A DNA stretch of 64,000 nt from Pseudobutyrivibrio ruminis HUN009 (GTDB lineage: Bacteria; Bacillota; Clostridia; Lachnospirales; Lachnospiraceae), in the NCBI RefSeq assembly GCF_000703005.1, contig NZ_JNLH01000002.1:38539-102538 (forward strand), in the 5' to 3' direction. The notes beneath the pieces were generated by a model that worked only from the letters and a program-made list of their open reading frames with translations, made no database searches and was not told the origin of the DNA. The position numbers were made by a program, and so were the translations under genes. Positions 8,197-16,367 of this stretch are shown piece after piece. Every line of letters starts with the position of its first letter. Positions within the stretch are counted from its first letter, which is position 1.

Positions 8197-9837
8197 ATGA
8201 AATTACCATATGACGCGTTTGAAAATAATTCCATCATGCAACAAGCTGGAGATCTAATTGCTAAGAAATATGCATCTCTTATTGTTGAGGATCAATATAA
8301 CCGTGAAAACGGCATTATTATCGAACCTGATACAACGGGTGTAGACTTCTACTTTCTGCAGGATTTTATGACTGATGAAATGTATGTAGATTTTCCTGTA
8401 ATTGAACAAGATTTCATGGCTCATTGTGGTAGCAGATTAAAAGAATTTGATGATGTTTGTTGGTATGACCAGACATATATAGGTATCTCAAGACCTGTAG
8501 ATGTCATGTATAGCAACGTCCTTAGATTAATATTCAATGGTGCTAAATTAGGAGACTCTTATTGCCTAGAATTAATCAAATCTTTGTATAAGACATATTA
8601 CAAAAAAGAATATCGTACGTTTAAAAAATTCGATGTCTTCGCACCGGAAGATATTCTATGTATTACAGAGGACGACGAAATCTCTATGAATAGAGATTAT
8701 GCTATAGCCCGTGTCATGTGCATGGCACTCTTCTTCAATAAAAAACTAAGTGATGATTGCGCCTTATGGTATAAGATTTTTGACATGAAAAGGGAAGAAT
8801 TCTATAAGCTTGTAGACCTTGCCATTAATAGAATTGATGTTAAGGAAGAAACAATGGAAGAAGCTGCAAGGCAGATTGATGAATGGAATGAGAAATCTCT
8901 TAAAGACGAATCTACTATACAAACCTATAAGGATATTATTGAGTTTTCAAATGCATGTTTTCATATTGCAGGGTACCAAGATGACTATGATAAAACCTGC
9001 ATGACTATGTTCCAAGGTGGTAGGCTTCATTTAATCATTACACTTTCAATCTTAAAGACATTACATCCTAAGCGTAAATATACTTTTGAAGAAGTACAGG
9101 TATGTACTCGTATCCGTGACTTAATAGTAGCACTAACTGATACCGCTCATGATTTCGACTATGAGACCAGCTACTTGTTAGGCACCGATTTAGATGAAGC
9201 AGACTTAAAAGAGGTAGTCTTTAAACCATTAACAAATATAGCTGAAAATAAGTCTACTAAACCAAAGGAATTAGTTAATACAGCTCCTGTGTCTTGTGGT
9301 AATGCTTCAAATGAAGACTATCTAAAGGAAATTGCAGAGCTACGAAATAAGTTAAATAAAGCCGAACAAGATATCCAATACCTTCGTAGTAACAATAAAA
9401 AAGCAAAAACCGAAGCTGCTACTTTTGAATCTTTAAAGAATCAGTTGGAAGCAGAGCACGAGGAATTAATCCATCTTAGAAACTACGTTTACAATCTTAC
9501 TGACGAGACTGTCCCAGAATCTAATACAAACGTAGAGCAACTGAAAAAAGCCATCGAAGACAAAAACATCCTTATCATCGGAGGCCATCCAAACTGGCAC
9601 AATAAGCTTAAAACCTTATTCCCTAACTGGAGCTTCATAGGCGTAGAGAAGTTCGCTTCACTAAACCCTGCAACAGCCGATGGCAGGGATAAAGTATACT
9701 TCTTCAGTAACTTTATCGGTCACTCAGAATACTACCGCTTCACTTCATATATGCAGAAGCACGACATCAACTATGGCTACTTGAAGGACACCAACACTGA
9801 CAGTAATATCAAGCAAATATTCGAAGAGCTTAAGTAA
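8197..9837 (+). CDS. DUF2325-domain protein with coiled coil
   Basis: A 546-residue cytoplasmic protein. The first 370 residues are mostly helical and unrecognised. Residues about 370-440 form a coiled coil (EIAELRNKLNKAEQDIQYL). The last 95 residues, starting ILIIGGHPNWHNKL, match the DUF2325 fold, a Rossmann-like domain of unknown activity that is often the C-terminus of Firmicute accessory proteins. Ribosome site AAGGAG precedes the ATG. Tandem stems follow the stop and end the transcript. DUF2325 proteins are often found beside mobile-element genes, but no function can be stated. Confidence 0.75.
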   Translation: MKLPYDAFENNSIMQQAGDLIAKKYASLIVEDQYNRENGIIIEPDTTGVDFYFLQDFMTDEMYVDFPVIEQDFMAHCGSRLKEFDDVCWYDQTYIGISRPVDVMYSNVLRLIFNGAKLGDSYCLELIKSLYKTYYKKEYRTFKKFDVFAPEDILCITEDDEISMNRDYAIARVMCMALFFNKKLSDDCALWYKIFDMKREEFYKLVDLAINRIDVKEETMEEAARQIDEWNEKSLKDESTIQTYKDIIEFSNACFHIAGYQDDYDKTCMTMFQGGRLHLIITLSILKTLHPKRKYTFEEVQVCTRIRDLIVALTDTAHDFDYETSYLLGTDLDEADLKEVVFKPLTNIAENKSTKPKELVNTAPVSCGNASNEDYLKEIAELRNKLNKAEQDIQYLRSNNKKAKTEAATFESLKNQLEAEHEELIHLRNYVYNLTDETVPESNTNVEQLKKAIEDKNILIIGGHPNWHNKLKTLFPNWSFIGVEKFASLNPATADGRDKVYFFSNFIGHSEYYRFTSYMQKHDINYGYLKDTNTDSNIKQIFEELK

Positions 9838-9845
9838 ACAATAAA

Positions 9846-9895
9846 GGCGGAGCAAGAGCTCCGCCAAAAAATGGAGTCCACAATGTGGGCTCCAT
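9846..9895. terminator. two back-to-back terminator hairpins
   Basis: GGCGGAGC-aaga-GCTCCGCC (9846-9865) followed by an A6 run, then ATGGAGTCC-N7-GGGCTCCAT (9871-9895). The pair lies between convergent genes: the DUF2325 gene ending at 9837 and the leftward microprotein gene ending at 9902. The A-run serves as the U-tract of the second stem when read leftward. Confidence 0.75.
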
Positions 9896-9901
9896 TCTCA
9901 A

Positions 9902-10096
9902 CTAACATATTAAATTGAATATAGTAACAACCAATGCTACCGGAGGAATCATGATTAGCAACATGCTCGATAAACAACTACCATTAGGCTTATTACCACC
10001 ACTTCCACCACCTTTATCTTCCTCGTCTTCTTCTAGAATAATCTCTGTAAGAAGTATATCATCCATACCAATGTTACCATCGTTATTCCAATCCAT
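9902..10096 (-). CDS. microprotein with one dockerin/EF-hand-like loop and a C-terminal membrane helix
   Basis: A 64-residue protein beginning MDWNNDGNIGMDDILL. Residues 2-13 form a perfect 12-residue calcium-loop pattern (D2, N4, D6, G7, I9, D13), with Asp at position 12 as in dockerins. An acidic Gly-rich linker and a C-terminal membrane helix (SSMLLIMIPPVALVV) follow. A GGAGGT site precedes the ATG. It is 27 bp after the GIY-YIG gene and so the third gene of that operon. Two close relatives without the membrane helix lie at 56818-56958 and 58676-58798. Function unknown; calcium binding is inferred from the loop only. Confidence 0.75.
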   Translation of the reverse strand: MDWNNDGNIGMDDILLTEIILEEDEEDKGGGSGGNKPNGSCLSSMLLIMIPPVALVVTIFNLIC

Positions 10097-10123
10097 ACAT
10101 ACCTCCGATAAGTTCTCTACCTA

Positions 10124-10924
10124 CTAATTATCCTTAACGTTATATTTGGTATTTATTGAGCGTAATAATTCAAGCTCAACCTCTTTAAATTTTTCAGTCT
10201 GATAGAAATACAGCTTAATCTCTTTGTTTTGCTTTGCGCATTCTAAAACTACTTTATTCATCTTGCAGTTAGTAGTCTGTCCACCTTCAAAACAATTCCT
10301 AGCTGATATGACACCATATCCTGTATTGAAGCGATTTCTTAGATTCGCAGTTTCACCAATATAGATAATCTCATCGTCTACTATCCATAAATATACACCC
10401 GGTACCTCATCGGCAGAAATCTTAAACTTACAGAATGTGCCTCCACCATAGCCATGCAATTTTAGATTATGCATATTCTGATATCTTGACTGTGGAGCAT
10501 CTTCGATTACTAGTCCATTGGAATCACGCTCTACATCAATAATCTGCAGAAACATAAAGTCGTAACCGGCAACATTAATTGTTTCCTGTGCTGAAGGTGC
10601 TTTGGATAAAATTATTTTCTTGCTAACATCACTTTTGGGAGAAGGTTTCCGATTTGTAGTATGAGATAGTATTTCTCCAGTAGATACCTTCCTAAATTCA
10701 ATTTGCTTTCTAATTAAATCCTTTTTGGAAACAACATAACCCGCATCTATCCATGAAAAAGCATGAGAATGCGAATTGTTTCCACTAGACCAAAATGCCC
10801 CATGATTATATGCAGAATTAGGAAGTGAAAAACCTAAAATCCCTTCTATTTTCTCAAATGAAAGTGATATTACTGACTTATTGCAGCATCGCAAATAGTC
10901 TCCTAAAGGATCATACTTACTCAT
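10124..10924 (-). CDS. GIY-YIG nuclease-domain protein with DUF7662-like N-terminus
   Basis: A 266-residue protein. The N-terminal 75 residues (KYDPLGDYL, then IEGILGFSLPNSAY and SWIDAGYVV) look like the DUF7662-type domain found in other nuclease-like proteins. Residues about 175-266 form a GIY-YIG domain: GVYLWIVDDEIIYIGET supplies both the GIY-like and YIG strands, followed by the Arg in NLRNRF, and a Glu in EVELELL near the end. GIY-YIG enzymes cut DNA or RNA with one metal ion. The ATG overlaps the stop of the AAA ATPase gene as TAATG, so the two are translationally coupled. The pair looks like an ATPase-nuclease defence module. Confidence 0.75.
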   Translation of the reverse strand: MSKYDPLGDYLRCCNKSVISLSFEKIEGILGFSLPNSAYNHGAFWSSGNNSHSHAFSWIDAGYVVSKKDLIRKQIEFRKVSTGEILSHTTNRKPSPKSDVSKKIILSKAPSAQETINVAGYDFMFLQIIDVERDSNGLVIEDAPQSRYQNMHNLKLHGYGGGTFCKFKISADEVPGVYLWIVDDEIIYIGETANLRNRFNTGYGVISARNCFEGGQTTNCKMNKVVLECAKQNKEIKLYFYQTEKFKEVELELLRSINTKYNVKDN

Positions 10925-11799
10925 TACAGCTGTTCTCCTATAGCTTCAAACTCTTCTCTTCTATCCATAAAAAATTTATAGTATTCTTGTACATTTTTTA
11001 GTAGATGCCAGTCATTTGGCCCAGCTGGATTCTTATCCAAGTCATAAACTAAAGCATCTCGTATAGACAGTATAAATGGTGAGTGTGTTGCAATTATAAA
11101 CTGACATCGAAATCCTCTAACTGACTGCTCTAAGAAATTTACCAATTCCAACTGCATTTCTGGAGATAAGCTATTCTCTGGCTCATCTAGAATATAAATA
11201 CCATTCTCTTTTATCTTTCTAGTAAAGTATCTAAAAGCTGATTCTCCATTTGAATACTCTCTGACATTGTCTATTAACGTTTTTCTTATATATTGAGACT
11301 GAGTCTTTGATTTAGCTGCATTGTGTTTTCTCAACTCCTCGATATCATCGATAGATTTAAGCTGATATGAGCTATACTTATAATCCATGTATTCTTCAAA
11401 TCGATCTTCCCGTTTATTATCAATACCCTCATTCAATCTTCTGATATCAAGCATATAGTCAAAGATATCATCAGAAGTAATTATCACCTTCTCGTCCATT
11501 TGAGCATTGGCATAATCTAAGTCGCAGCGCTCTAGATAGTCCTCATAGAAATTAGAACGATTATAAGGAGCCATTCTCGCGGCACCAATCTTTTCCGCAA
11601 TTATATTTAGCATAGTAGTCTTTCCTGAACCATTACCACCATACAAAATAGTTATGTCCTTAAATCTAATTTCTTCTATCCCTTTTTGTGGCAATAGCTG
11701 AAAAGGGTAGAAGCTATCGTAACAGGTTCTTTTTATTGAATTTAAAAACATTTCCTCAGCTAGACCTGAGGCAAAATAAAAGTTTTTCAAGTATACCAT
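10924..11799 (-). CDS. AAA/ABC-type ATPase (OLD-like, AAA_21)
   Basis: A 291-residue ATPase with Walker A GGNGSGKTT near residue 54, Walker B and signature region GIYILDEPENSLSP near residue 200, and switch His in IATHSPFIL near residue 238. The short insert between them lacks the long coiled coil of SMC proteins, which fits the AAA_15/AAA_21 group, relatives of OLD, Gabija GajA and RloC/PrrC partners. There is no TOPRIM domain; instead a separate GIY-YIG nuclease gene follows with a one-base overlap. An ATP-dependent sensor controlling that nuclease is a reasonable inference. The GAGG site 8 bases before the ATG at 11799 supports this start. Confidence 0.8.
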   Translation of the reverse strand: MVYLKNFYFASGLAEEMFLNSIKRTCYDSFYPFQLLPQKGIEEIRFKDITILYGGNGSGKTTMLNIIAEKIGAARMAPYNRSNFYEDYLERCDLDYANAQMDEKVIITSDDIFDYMLDIRRLNEGIDNKREDRFEEYMDYKYSSYQLKSIDDIEELRKHNAAKSKTQSQYIRKTLIDNVREYSNGESAFRYFTRKIKENGIYILDEPENSLSPEMQLELVNFLEQSVRGFRCQFIIATHSPFILSIRDALVYDLDKNPAGPNDWHLLKNVQEYYKFFMDRREEFEAIGEQL

Positions 11800-11889
11800 T
11801 CGTTTAGTTCCTCATCATATTATGTCTAGTCTCACAGAATATGTGATATACATGTTGTTCAATTCATAATCCTACAAATTCAAATTGTC

Positions 11890-12201
11890 CTAGTCGGTAT
11901 TCTCTTCTGTAAGCTTATCTATTATTCGTTTTATAATTTCCGAAGATATATCATCTACTCTGTAACAATTACCAAATTCCTTACTGTTATAAATGTAATT
12001 ATTTCTGATATACAACCCCAAAGAAAAGTGATATTCAACTGGCCTCGGATTCTTAATCATATATTCCTTAGACTCCTGGCTCAATTCCCCAATAATTTGA
12101 TTTGCCACTTTATCAACGTTCTTATCTAGGTCCTTCCAATTAGTCCCATACATTGATACATACACCATTTCTTTTATTTGTTTTGTTAAATCAGTATCCA
12201 T
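11890..12201 (-). CDS. hypothetical protein, DUF6794-like
   Basis: A 103-residue soluble protein. The sequence FSLGLYIRNNYIY followed by DDISSEIIKRIID resembles the DUF6794 family, in which a short FHFGLG-type helix and a DD-S-II motif recur; this assignment is from memory and is tentative. GGAG precedes the ATG. It lies 90 bp upstream of the ATPase gene on the same strand and may belong to the same operon, though the gap would allow a separate promoter. Confidence 0.55.
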   Translation of the reverse strand: MDTDLTKQIKEMVYVSMYGTNWKDLDKNVDKVANQIIGELSQESKEYMIKNPRPVEYHFSLGLYIRNNYIYNSKEFGNCYRVDDISSEIIKRIIDKLTEENTD

Positions 12202-12312
12202 ATTTTTCTCCAGTATAGTAAGTGCGTATTGTGATTTAGGATATAAAATGCCTATAAAACTCGATTTTGCAGTGTTTTATGCTCTTTGTTCTTTCTAATA
12301 TTTTTTTATTTA

Positions 12313-12732
12313 TTAAGACTTATCATCTATTTCTTTCAATCGCTCTAACCACTTTATGACTGTTCCATCTTTTAATGCAGCGAGCAAAGTACCCTCACAG
12401 AATCTCTCTCCACGTAGTAGGCCTGTAAACATGGCCATTACTCCCTGTCCATCCATGTTTGAAACATCAGCCTCTATTAAAACGTTATATTTCCATTCAA
12501 GTCCTCTGTCCTCTAATAATTGATTATAATTCTTCAATTCAAAATCAGGATTATCATCAGTAAACTTTATAATGGCCTCAATCAATTGATGTACAACATT
12601 AGTATGTCTAGGAAAAGGCATCTGCTTTGGATCTTCATTTGTCCCAGCATGGGTATTATCAAAAATCCACTCCCCATATGAATCTGTTCTTAAAGGCTCT
12701 AATAAAGCTATTAACTCACTATATTTCCCCAT
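12313..12732 (-). CDS. DUF6508-like protein
   Basis: A 139-residue soluble protein. Its second half, FTGLLRGERFCEGTLLAALKDGTVIKWLERL when read across the motif, carries the RGERFxxG hallmark of the DUF6508 family, whose function is unknown. It follows the ADP-ribosylglycohydrolase gene by 6 bp and is the last gene of a compact five-gene leftward operon. DUF6508 proteins commonly accompany macro-domain or ADP-ribosylglycohydrolase genes in Firmicutes as far as I recall, which fits this setting. Confidence 0.65.
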   Translation of the reverse strand: MGKYSELIALLEPLRTDSYGEWIFDNTHAGTNEDPKQMPFPRHTNVVHQLIEAIIKFTDDNPDFELKNYNQLLEDRGLEWKYNVLIEADVSNMDGQGVMAMFTGLLRGERFCEGTLLAALKDGTVIKWLERLKEIDDKS

Positions 12733-12738
12733 AATTAC

Positions 12739-13689
12739 CTATACCAATCCTTCTATCCATTCTTTCTTTGGAATAACATCAAGCCATTCACAAGGAATAT
12801 CATCCATGCCATAGCATGCCCCTGCCAAGCCGCCAGCTACAGCCCCAACAGTATCAGTGTCATCTCCTAAATTTACTGCTTTTAAAACACACTCTGCATA
12901 GGAATTGGTATTAAGGAAGCACCATATAGCTGCCTCTAAAGTATCAACAACATATCCGCTACTTTTAATCTCATTTTCTGAAAGCTGCATGAATGAATCT
13001 ATATCCCATATTCTTTCAAAGGATTTAATCTCTTCCTTAATAAGCTCATCAGATTCTTTTTCTTCAAGATACTGTCTTGTCCAATCAAGGCTCTGTTTAA
13101 CTTCATCTAGCTTATCCATATCGCTGAGTAAAATGTCTGCAACTAGTTTACTATAGATAAGACATGCCAGCTTACTGCGTGGATGTGCATGTGTTAGGGC
13201 TGACATATTGTAAATGTACTCCACATCATTTACGTTCTCCCACGCAAGACTTTCTTTATGATGTAAAGCTGTAGGCATCGCTCTCATCAAGGAACCATTA
13301 CCGTTATCCCACTCAGTAATACCACCGCTCAAAAGTGGTTCTGCGCCTTTACCATACCTAATCAAGGCTCTTGCAGTAGCCACACCATTATCAAAGTTCT
13401 CACCATAAGGTGTATATTCTCCGTACATAAGCCAATTAGTAAATTTATCCATTAACTTACTATAGTCTGGCTCAGTATCCCCTGCTTCTTTGTACCATTC
13501 CAATGTTGCTATTGTCATACTTGAATCATCTGACCAGGTACCTGCTGGCTGATTATGTGTACCATAAGCCCGCATACCAGTAACTGGATCTGCTTTTCTT
13601 TCCTCTCGACTCGTAAATTCCACCGGTACCCCTAAAGCATCTCCAACTATAACACCCATTATTGCGGAATGATCATTTCCTTTAGTCAT
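12739..13689 (-). CDS. ADP-ribosylglycohydrolase family enzyme
   Basis: A 317-residue enzyme of the DraG/ARH fold, which removes ADP-ribose from proteins or nucleic acids using two metal ions. The three metal-binding blocks are present: GDALG near residue 18, TWSDDSSM near residue 52 and GDDTDTVGA near residue 278. I start it at the ATG at 13689 (MTKGNDHS), which overlaps the upstream stop as ATGACTAA; an upstream in-frame start would bury most of the previous gene. All catalytic acids are intact, so it should be active. In this operon it sits next to an ATP-grasp enzyme, suggesting a system that adds and removes a modification. Confidence 0.9.
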   Translation of the reverse strand: MTKGNDHSAIMGVIVGDALGVPVEFTSREERKADPVTGMRAYGTHNQPAGTWSDDSSMTIATLEWYKEAGDTEPDYSKLMDKFTNWLMYGEYTPYGENFDNGVATARALIRYGKGAEPLLSGGITEWDNGNGSLMRAMPTALHHKESLAWENVNDVEYIYNMSALTHAHPRSKLACLIYSKLVADILLSDMDKLDEVKQSLDWTRQYLEEKESDELIKEEIKSFERIWDIDSFMQLSENEIKSSGYVVDTLEAAIWCFLNTNSYAECVLKAVNLGDDTDTVGAVAGGLAGACYGMDDIPCEWLDVIPKKEWIEGLV

Positions 13690-14566
13690 ATTTCTCACCC
13701 ATCCTTTTTTTATTAAAAGCCTCATACAACTTTTTGTAGTAATCCGTATAATCCTGGTTATCCGATAAGCCTGAAACGGATCCATCCCCAGCCTCTATGA
13801 TTCGCCAACTTCCGTCTTCAAGCTCCGCATAATCAACAGTGTAATAGCAGCTATTCAGGTTAGCATACTTCTCTACAAGTTCTTGAGGCGGCATTTTAGA
13901 ATCTATACCCTGCCCTGAATTTCTACTAATAGTTAAAGGCTTATTGTTTACATAGAAAACCCTATACTCATTTGTATTACCATCTTCTCGTCTGAATGAA
14001 AGATATTCCTTAATACAAATTCCACCTGTAAGTAAGTCACCTCTATATTTGTAGAATACTTCCATCCATGAGTCGAATTCGTCTTGCTTCAAGACTTTGG
14101 CATCAAAATATCTCGGAAACTCTGTTCCTTTCACAGACTTAACGTAATCTTTTACCATGAATCTATCAAAAGATTCTTTTAAGTGTTCCACGCTGATTCT
14201 CTCATGTAGTTTGAAGATTTCCATCTTTGCCGTATCTTCCTTAACATACTCATATACATTTGGAAAGATATGCATAAGTTCATATTCTTTTGGAGATGTG
14301 GCAAGCTCAATGTTATTGTCTTCGAGTTTCTTATAAAACGATTCATATTCTTCTGGTTTCATCATCCAGCCGCGATAAACTACTTTAGTCATTTCAGCAG
14401 GAATTTTATTAAGAACAAGCTTTCCCTGGTTAAACCATTTTTCATACCCAAATATAATTACATCAAAGAGACCTGTTGCTATAACTGCATCATACTCTGC
14501 TTGTAAATCCTCATCTACTTTCTGAGTATTAAAAAAGCTGGATGGGAATAGTATTGTTTTAATCAT
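13682..14566 (-). CDS. ATP-grasp enzyme, R2K-clade-like
   Basis: A 294-residue protein. The C-terminal half has ATP-grasp features: MVKDYVKSVKG with nucleotide-binding lysines near residue 140, GGICIKEYLSF near residue 185, and the metal-binding end DYAELEDGSWRIIEAGDGSVSG near residue 255. This resembles the R2K (DUF4343) ATP-grasp clade, thought to ligate amino acids or peptides and reported in conflict-type gene neighbourhoods. The N-terminal 120 residues form a Rossmann-like pre-ATP-grasp domain. GGAGG precedes the ATG. The stop overlaps the ADP-ribosylglycohydrolase start by 8 bp, so the two products are probably made in fixed ratio. The ligation target is unknown. Confidence 0.75.
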   Translation of the reverse strand: MIKTILFPSSFFNTQKVDEDLQAEYDAVIATGLFDVIIFGYEKWFNQGKLVLNKIPAEMTKVVYRGWMMKPEEYESFYKKLEDNNIELATSPKEYELMHIFPNVYEYVKEDTAKMEIFKLHERISVEHLKESFDRFMVKDYVKSVKGTEFPRYFDAKVLKQDEFDSWMEVFYKYRGDLLTGGICIKEYLSFRREDGNTNEYRVFYVNNKPLTISRNSGQGIDSKMPPQELVEKYANLNSCYYTVDYAELEDGSWRIIEAGDGSVSGLSDNQDYTDYYKKLYEAFNKKRMGEKYD

Positions 14567-14567
14567 C

Positions 14568-15332
14568 TTATCTTTCCTCCGCTTCTGTATCGTAGAATAC
14601 TAATATTGTGCCTTCCTCACACAAATCTAATGCTTCATTAAAATCCTCTATATTTAAATAGCTGTATGTCATTGCAATACCATCTTCATACTCTCCATCT
14701 GTATGCTTGGCAACATCCACTTCGTCAAAGGTGTTTTCCCATAGCTGAGCTTTCGCACCAAAGAAATGAAAATTTCTTACTCCAGAATCAATATATTTTT
14801 CAGCAAATGCTTTTATATAGTTCTTATCCTCTATCTGATTTACTTTGAAGAATACATCAACATCAGGTCTAAGGCATTCTGGTATGTCATCTTGTGGTGC
14901 TATTAGCTTTTCAATCTGCCTTTGGAAAAACTTCTGCGATTTGGAGTAAACCATATTTTCATTTGATATTTCATAATTATCTACGTCGCATCTATTCAGA
15001 ATAATGGTCTCTTCAATTGGATCACCCATGGTCCAGTAATAGTGCCCATCCAGCTCGTAGTATGTATGCTCTTTACCTGCAAACTTACACTTAAATCCAT
15101 AATCTCTGATGAATTCCACAAACCATACAAATTCTGCTTTGCCCTCTTCGTCAAGCTCGTTCTTTACGTAATATTCATGTGGAGCAAAGTCTGCATAGGT
15201 CTTAGCAAATGTCCAAGGATATTTCGATACAAACTGGCGAATCCTATCATTATCATCTTTAAGCAAAACCTCTAACATCTCTTTAGAGAAATATCCCTTT
15301 GGTTCAACATAGGTAAAATCTTTCTGATTCAT
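14568..15332 (-). CDS. hypothetical protein in the ADP-ribosylglycohydrolase operon
   Basis: A protein of 254 residues starting at the ATG at 15332 (MNQKDFTYVEP), chosen because GGAGG sits five bases upstream; an earlier ATG at 15344 lies inside that ribosome site. The N-terminal part has WTFAKTYADFAPHEYYVK and a Tyr/Trp-rich block, ELDGHYYWTMGD, near residue 95. The C-terminal 60 residues contain FFGAKAQLWE. I do not recognise an enzymatic family. Its stop is one base before the ATP-grasp start, so the two are tightly coupled; it is a good candidate for the substrate-recognition part of the system. Confidence 0.7.
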   Translation of the reverse strand: MNQKDFTYVEPKGYFSKEMLEVLLKDDNDRIRQFVSKYPWTFAKTYADFAPHEYYVKNELDEEGKAEFVWFVEFIRDYGFKCKFAGKEHTYYELDGHYYWTMGDPIEETIILNRCDVDNYEISNENMVYSKSQKFFQRQIEKLIAPQDDIPECLRPDVDVFFKVNQIEDKNYIKAFAEKYIDSGVRNFHFFGAKAQLWENTFDEVDVAKHTDGEYEDGIAMTYSYLNIEDFNEALDLCEEGTILVFYDTEAEER

Positions 15333-15346
15333 ACATTCCTCCATGA

Positions 15347-15724
15347 TTAAAAATGCAAATTAACAAACTCCCATATTTTCCCTGTTAAGTTTTCTTTTTC
15401 ATTACCTGTCCAACCCCAGAATATTTCCTCATGGTAATCACTATAGATAAACCTAACCTTACGCTCGCAATCATCAACTGTATATCCGCACTCAGTGGCA
15501 TTTCTAACAAACTCATATAATTCAGAGAAAAATGCCTTCATCTCTGGTTCTTCGACCTCTACTTTATATGGACTAACATGTTTTTTACTTCCATTAAGAG
15601 TTCTATATCCTTTAATCCCCTCTAACGATAGTTCAACATTGTCAGACCTCATACATTTACAATCAGGGAAACTGTATAGGCGTTTAGTCATAATTATCTT
15701 TTGAATATTATTAATTGATTTCAT
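15347..15724 (-). CDS. hypothetical protein, first gene of the operon
   Basis: A 125-residue soluble protein with an early CKCMRSDN motif, a central basic loop (NGSKKHVSPYKVE) and Trp-rich strands near the end (EEIFWGWTGNE). No family recognised. A G-rich ribosome site (GAGGGGG) precedes the ATG. It is the promoter-proximal gene of the five-gene operon; a GGTGTCCA control element and a TATAAT hexamer lie 60-100 bp upstream. Confidence 0.65.
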   Translation of the reverse strand: MKSINNIQKIIMTKRLYSFPDCKCMRSDNVELSLEGIKGYRTLNGSKKHVSPYKVEVEEPEMKAFFSELYEFVRNATECGYTVDDCERKVRFIYSDYHEEIFWGWTGNEKENLTGKIWEFVNLHF

Positions 15725-15800
15725 ATTGTTACCCCCTCGTATCTTTCAAAGACAATTTAGGCTCCTCTTCTGATTATAAGTGTACTCGACATCATTCCAA

Positions 15801-15828
15801 TAAAATGGACACCTCAGAAACCTTGAAA
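15801..15828 (-). promoter_or_regulatory. GGTGTCCA element, copy 1 (before the ADP-ribosylglycohydrolase operon)
   Basis: On the minus strand this reads TTCAAGGTTTCTGAGGTGTCC followed by ATTTTATTGG. Counting from the end of GGTGTCCA, exactly 27 bases lead to TATAAT. Copies at 56697 and 58175 keep the same 27-base distance to TATACT and TAAAAT. No good -35 hexamer lies between, so an activator site is likely. Confidence 0.65.
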
Positions 15829-15884
15829 ATACAAGAAATAATAGATATTCTCTATGTATAAAACTAAGAAACAAGAGGTAAACT

Positions 15885-16367
15885 ATGCAAATCAGAACTG
15901 CTACTATAGATGATCTAGCTGCAATAGCAGCTGTAGAATCAGAATGCTTTCCACCTACAGAAGCTGCTACAGCTGAAGAATTTAAAGAACGCTTAGAACA
16001 TTATGCTAATCACTTCTGGCTCATGTTTGATAATGATAAGCTTATAGCTTTTGTTGATGGTTTCTGCACAGATATTCCAAATCTCACCGACGTCATGTAT
16101 GCCAAAGCGGAGATGCATAACGAAGACGGTATATGGCAGATGATATTTGGTGTTAATACTCTTCCATCATATAGAAACCATGGTTATGCTGGAGAACTAA
16201 TACAAGCAGCAATAGCAGATGCTAAAAGTCACGAAAGATCTGGACTAGTTCTTACCTGTAAAGATAAGCTAATTACTTACTATTCAAAGTTTGGTTTTAT
16301 AAATGAAGGTATAAGTGAATCCGTGCATGGTAATGTCACTTGGTATCAAATGAGGTTAACCCTATAA
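15885..16367 (+). CDS. GNAT family N-acetyltransferase
   Basis: A 160-residue acetyltransferase. The acetyl-CoA-binding motif A is seen at FGVNTLPSYRNHGYAGELIQ near residue 90, after the strand IWQMIFGV, and the C-terminal YYSKFGFINEG is the usual motif B. GNAT enzymes move an acetyl group from acetyl-CoA to an amine on a small molecule or protein. AGAGG precedes the ATG at 15885. The gene diverges from the ADP-ribosylglycohydrolase operon and overlaps the start of the SGNH hydrolase gene. The substrate is not apparent. Confidence 0.85.
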   Translation: MQIRTATIDDLAAIAAVESECFPPTEAATAEEFKERLEHYANHFWLMFDNDKLIAFVDGFCTDIPNLTDVMYAKAEMHNEDGIWQMIFGVNTLPSYRNHGYAGELIQAAIADAKSHERSGLVLTCKDKLITYYSKFGFINEGISESVHGNVTWYQMRLTL

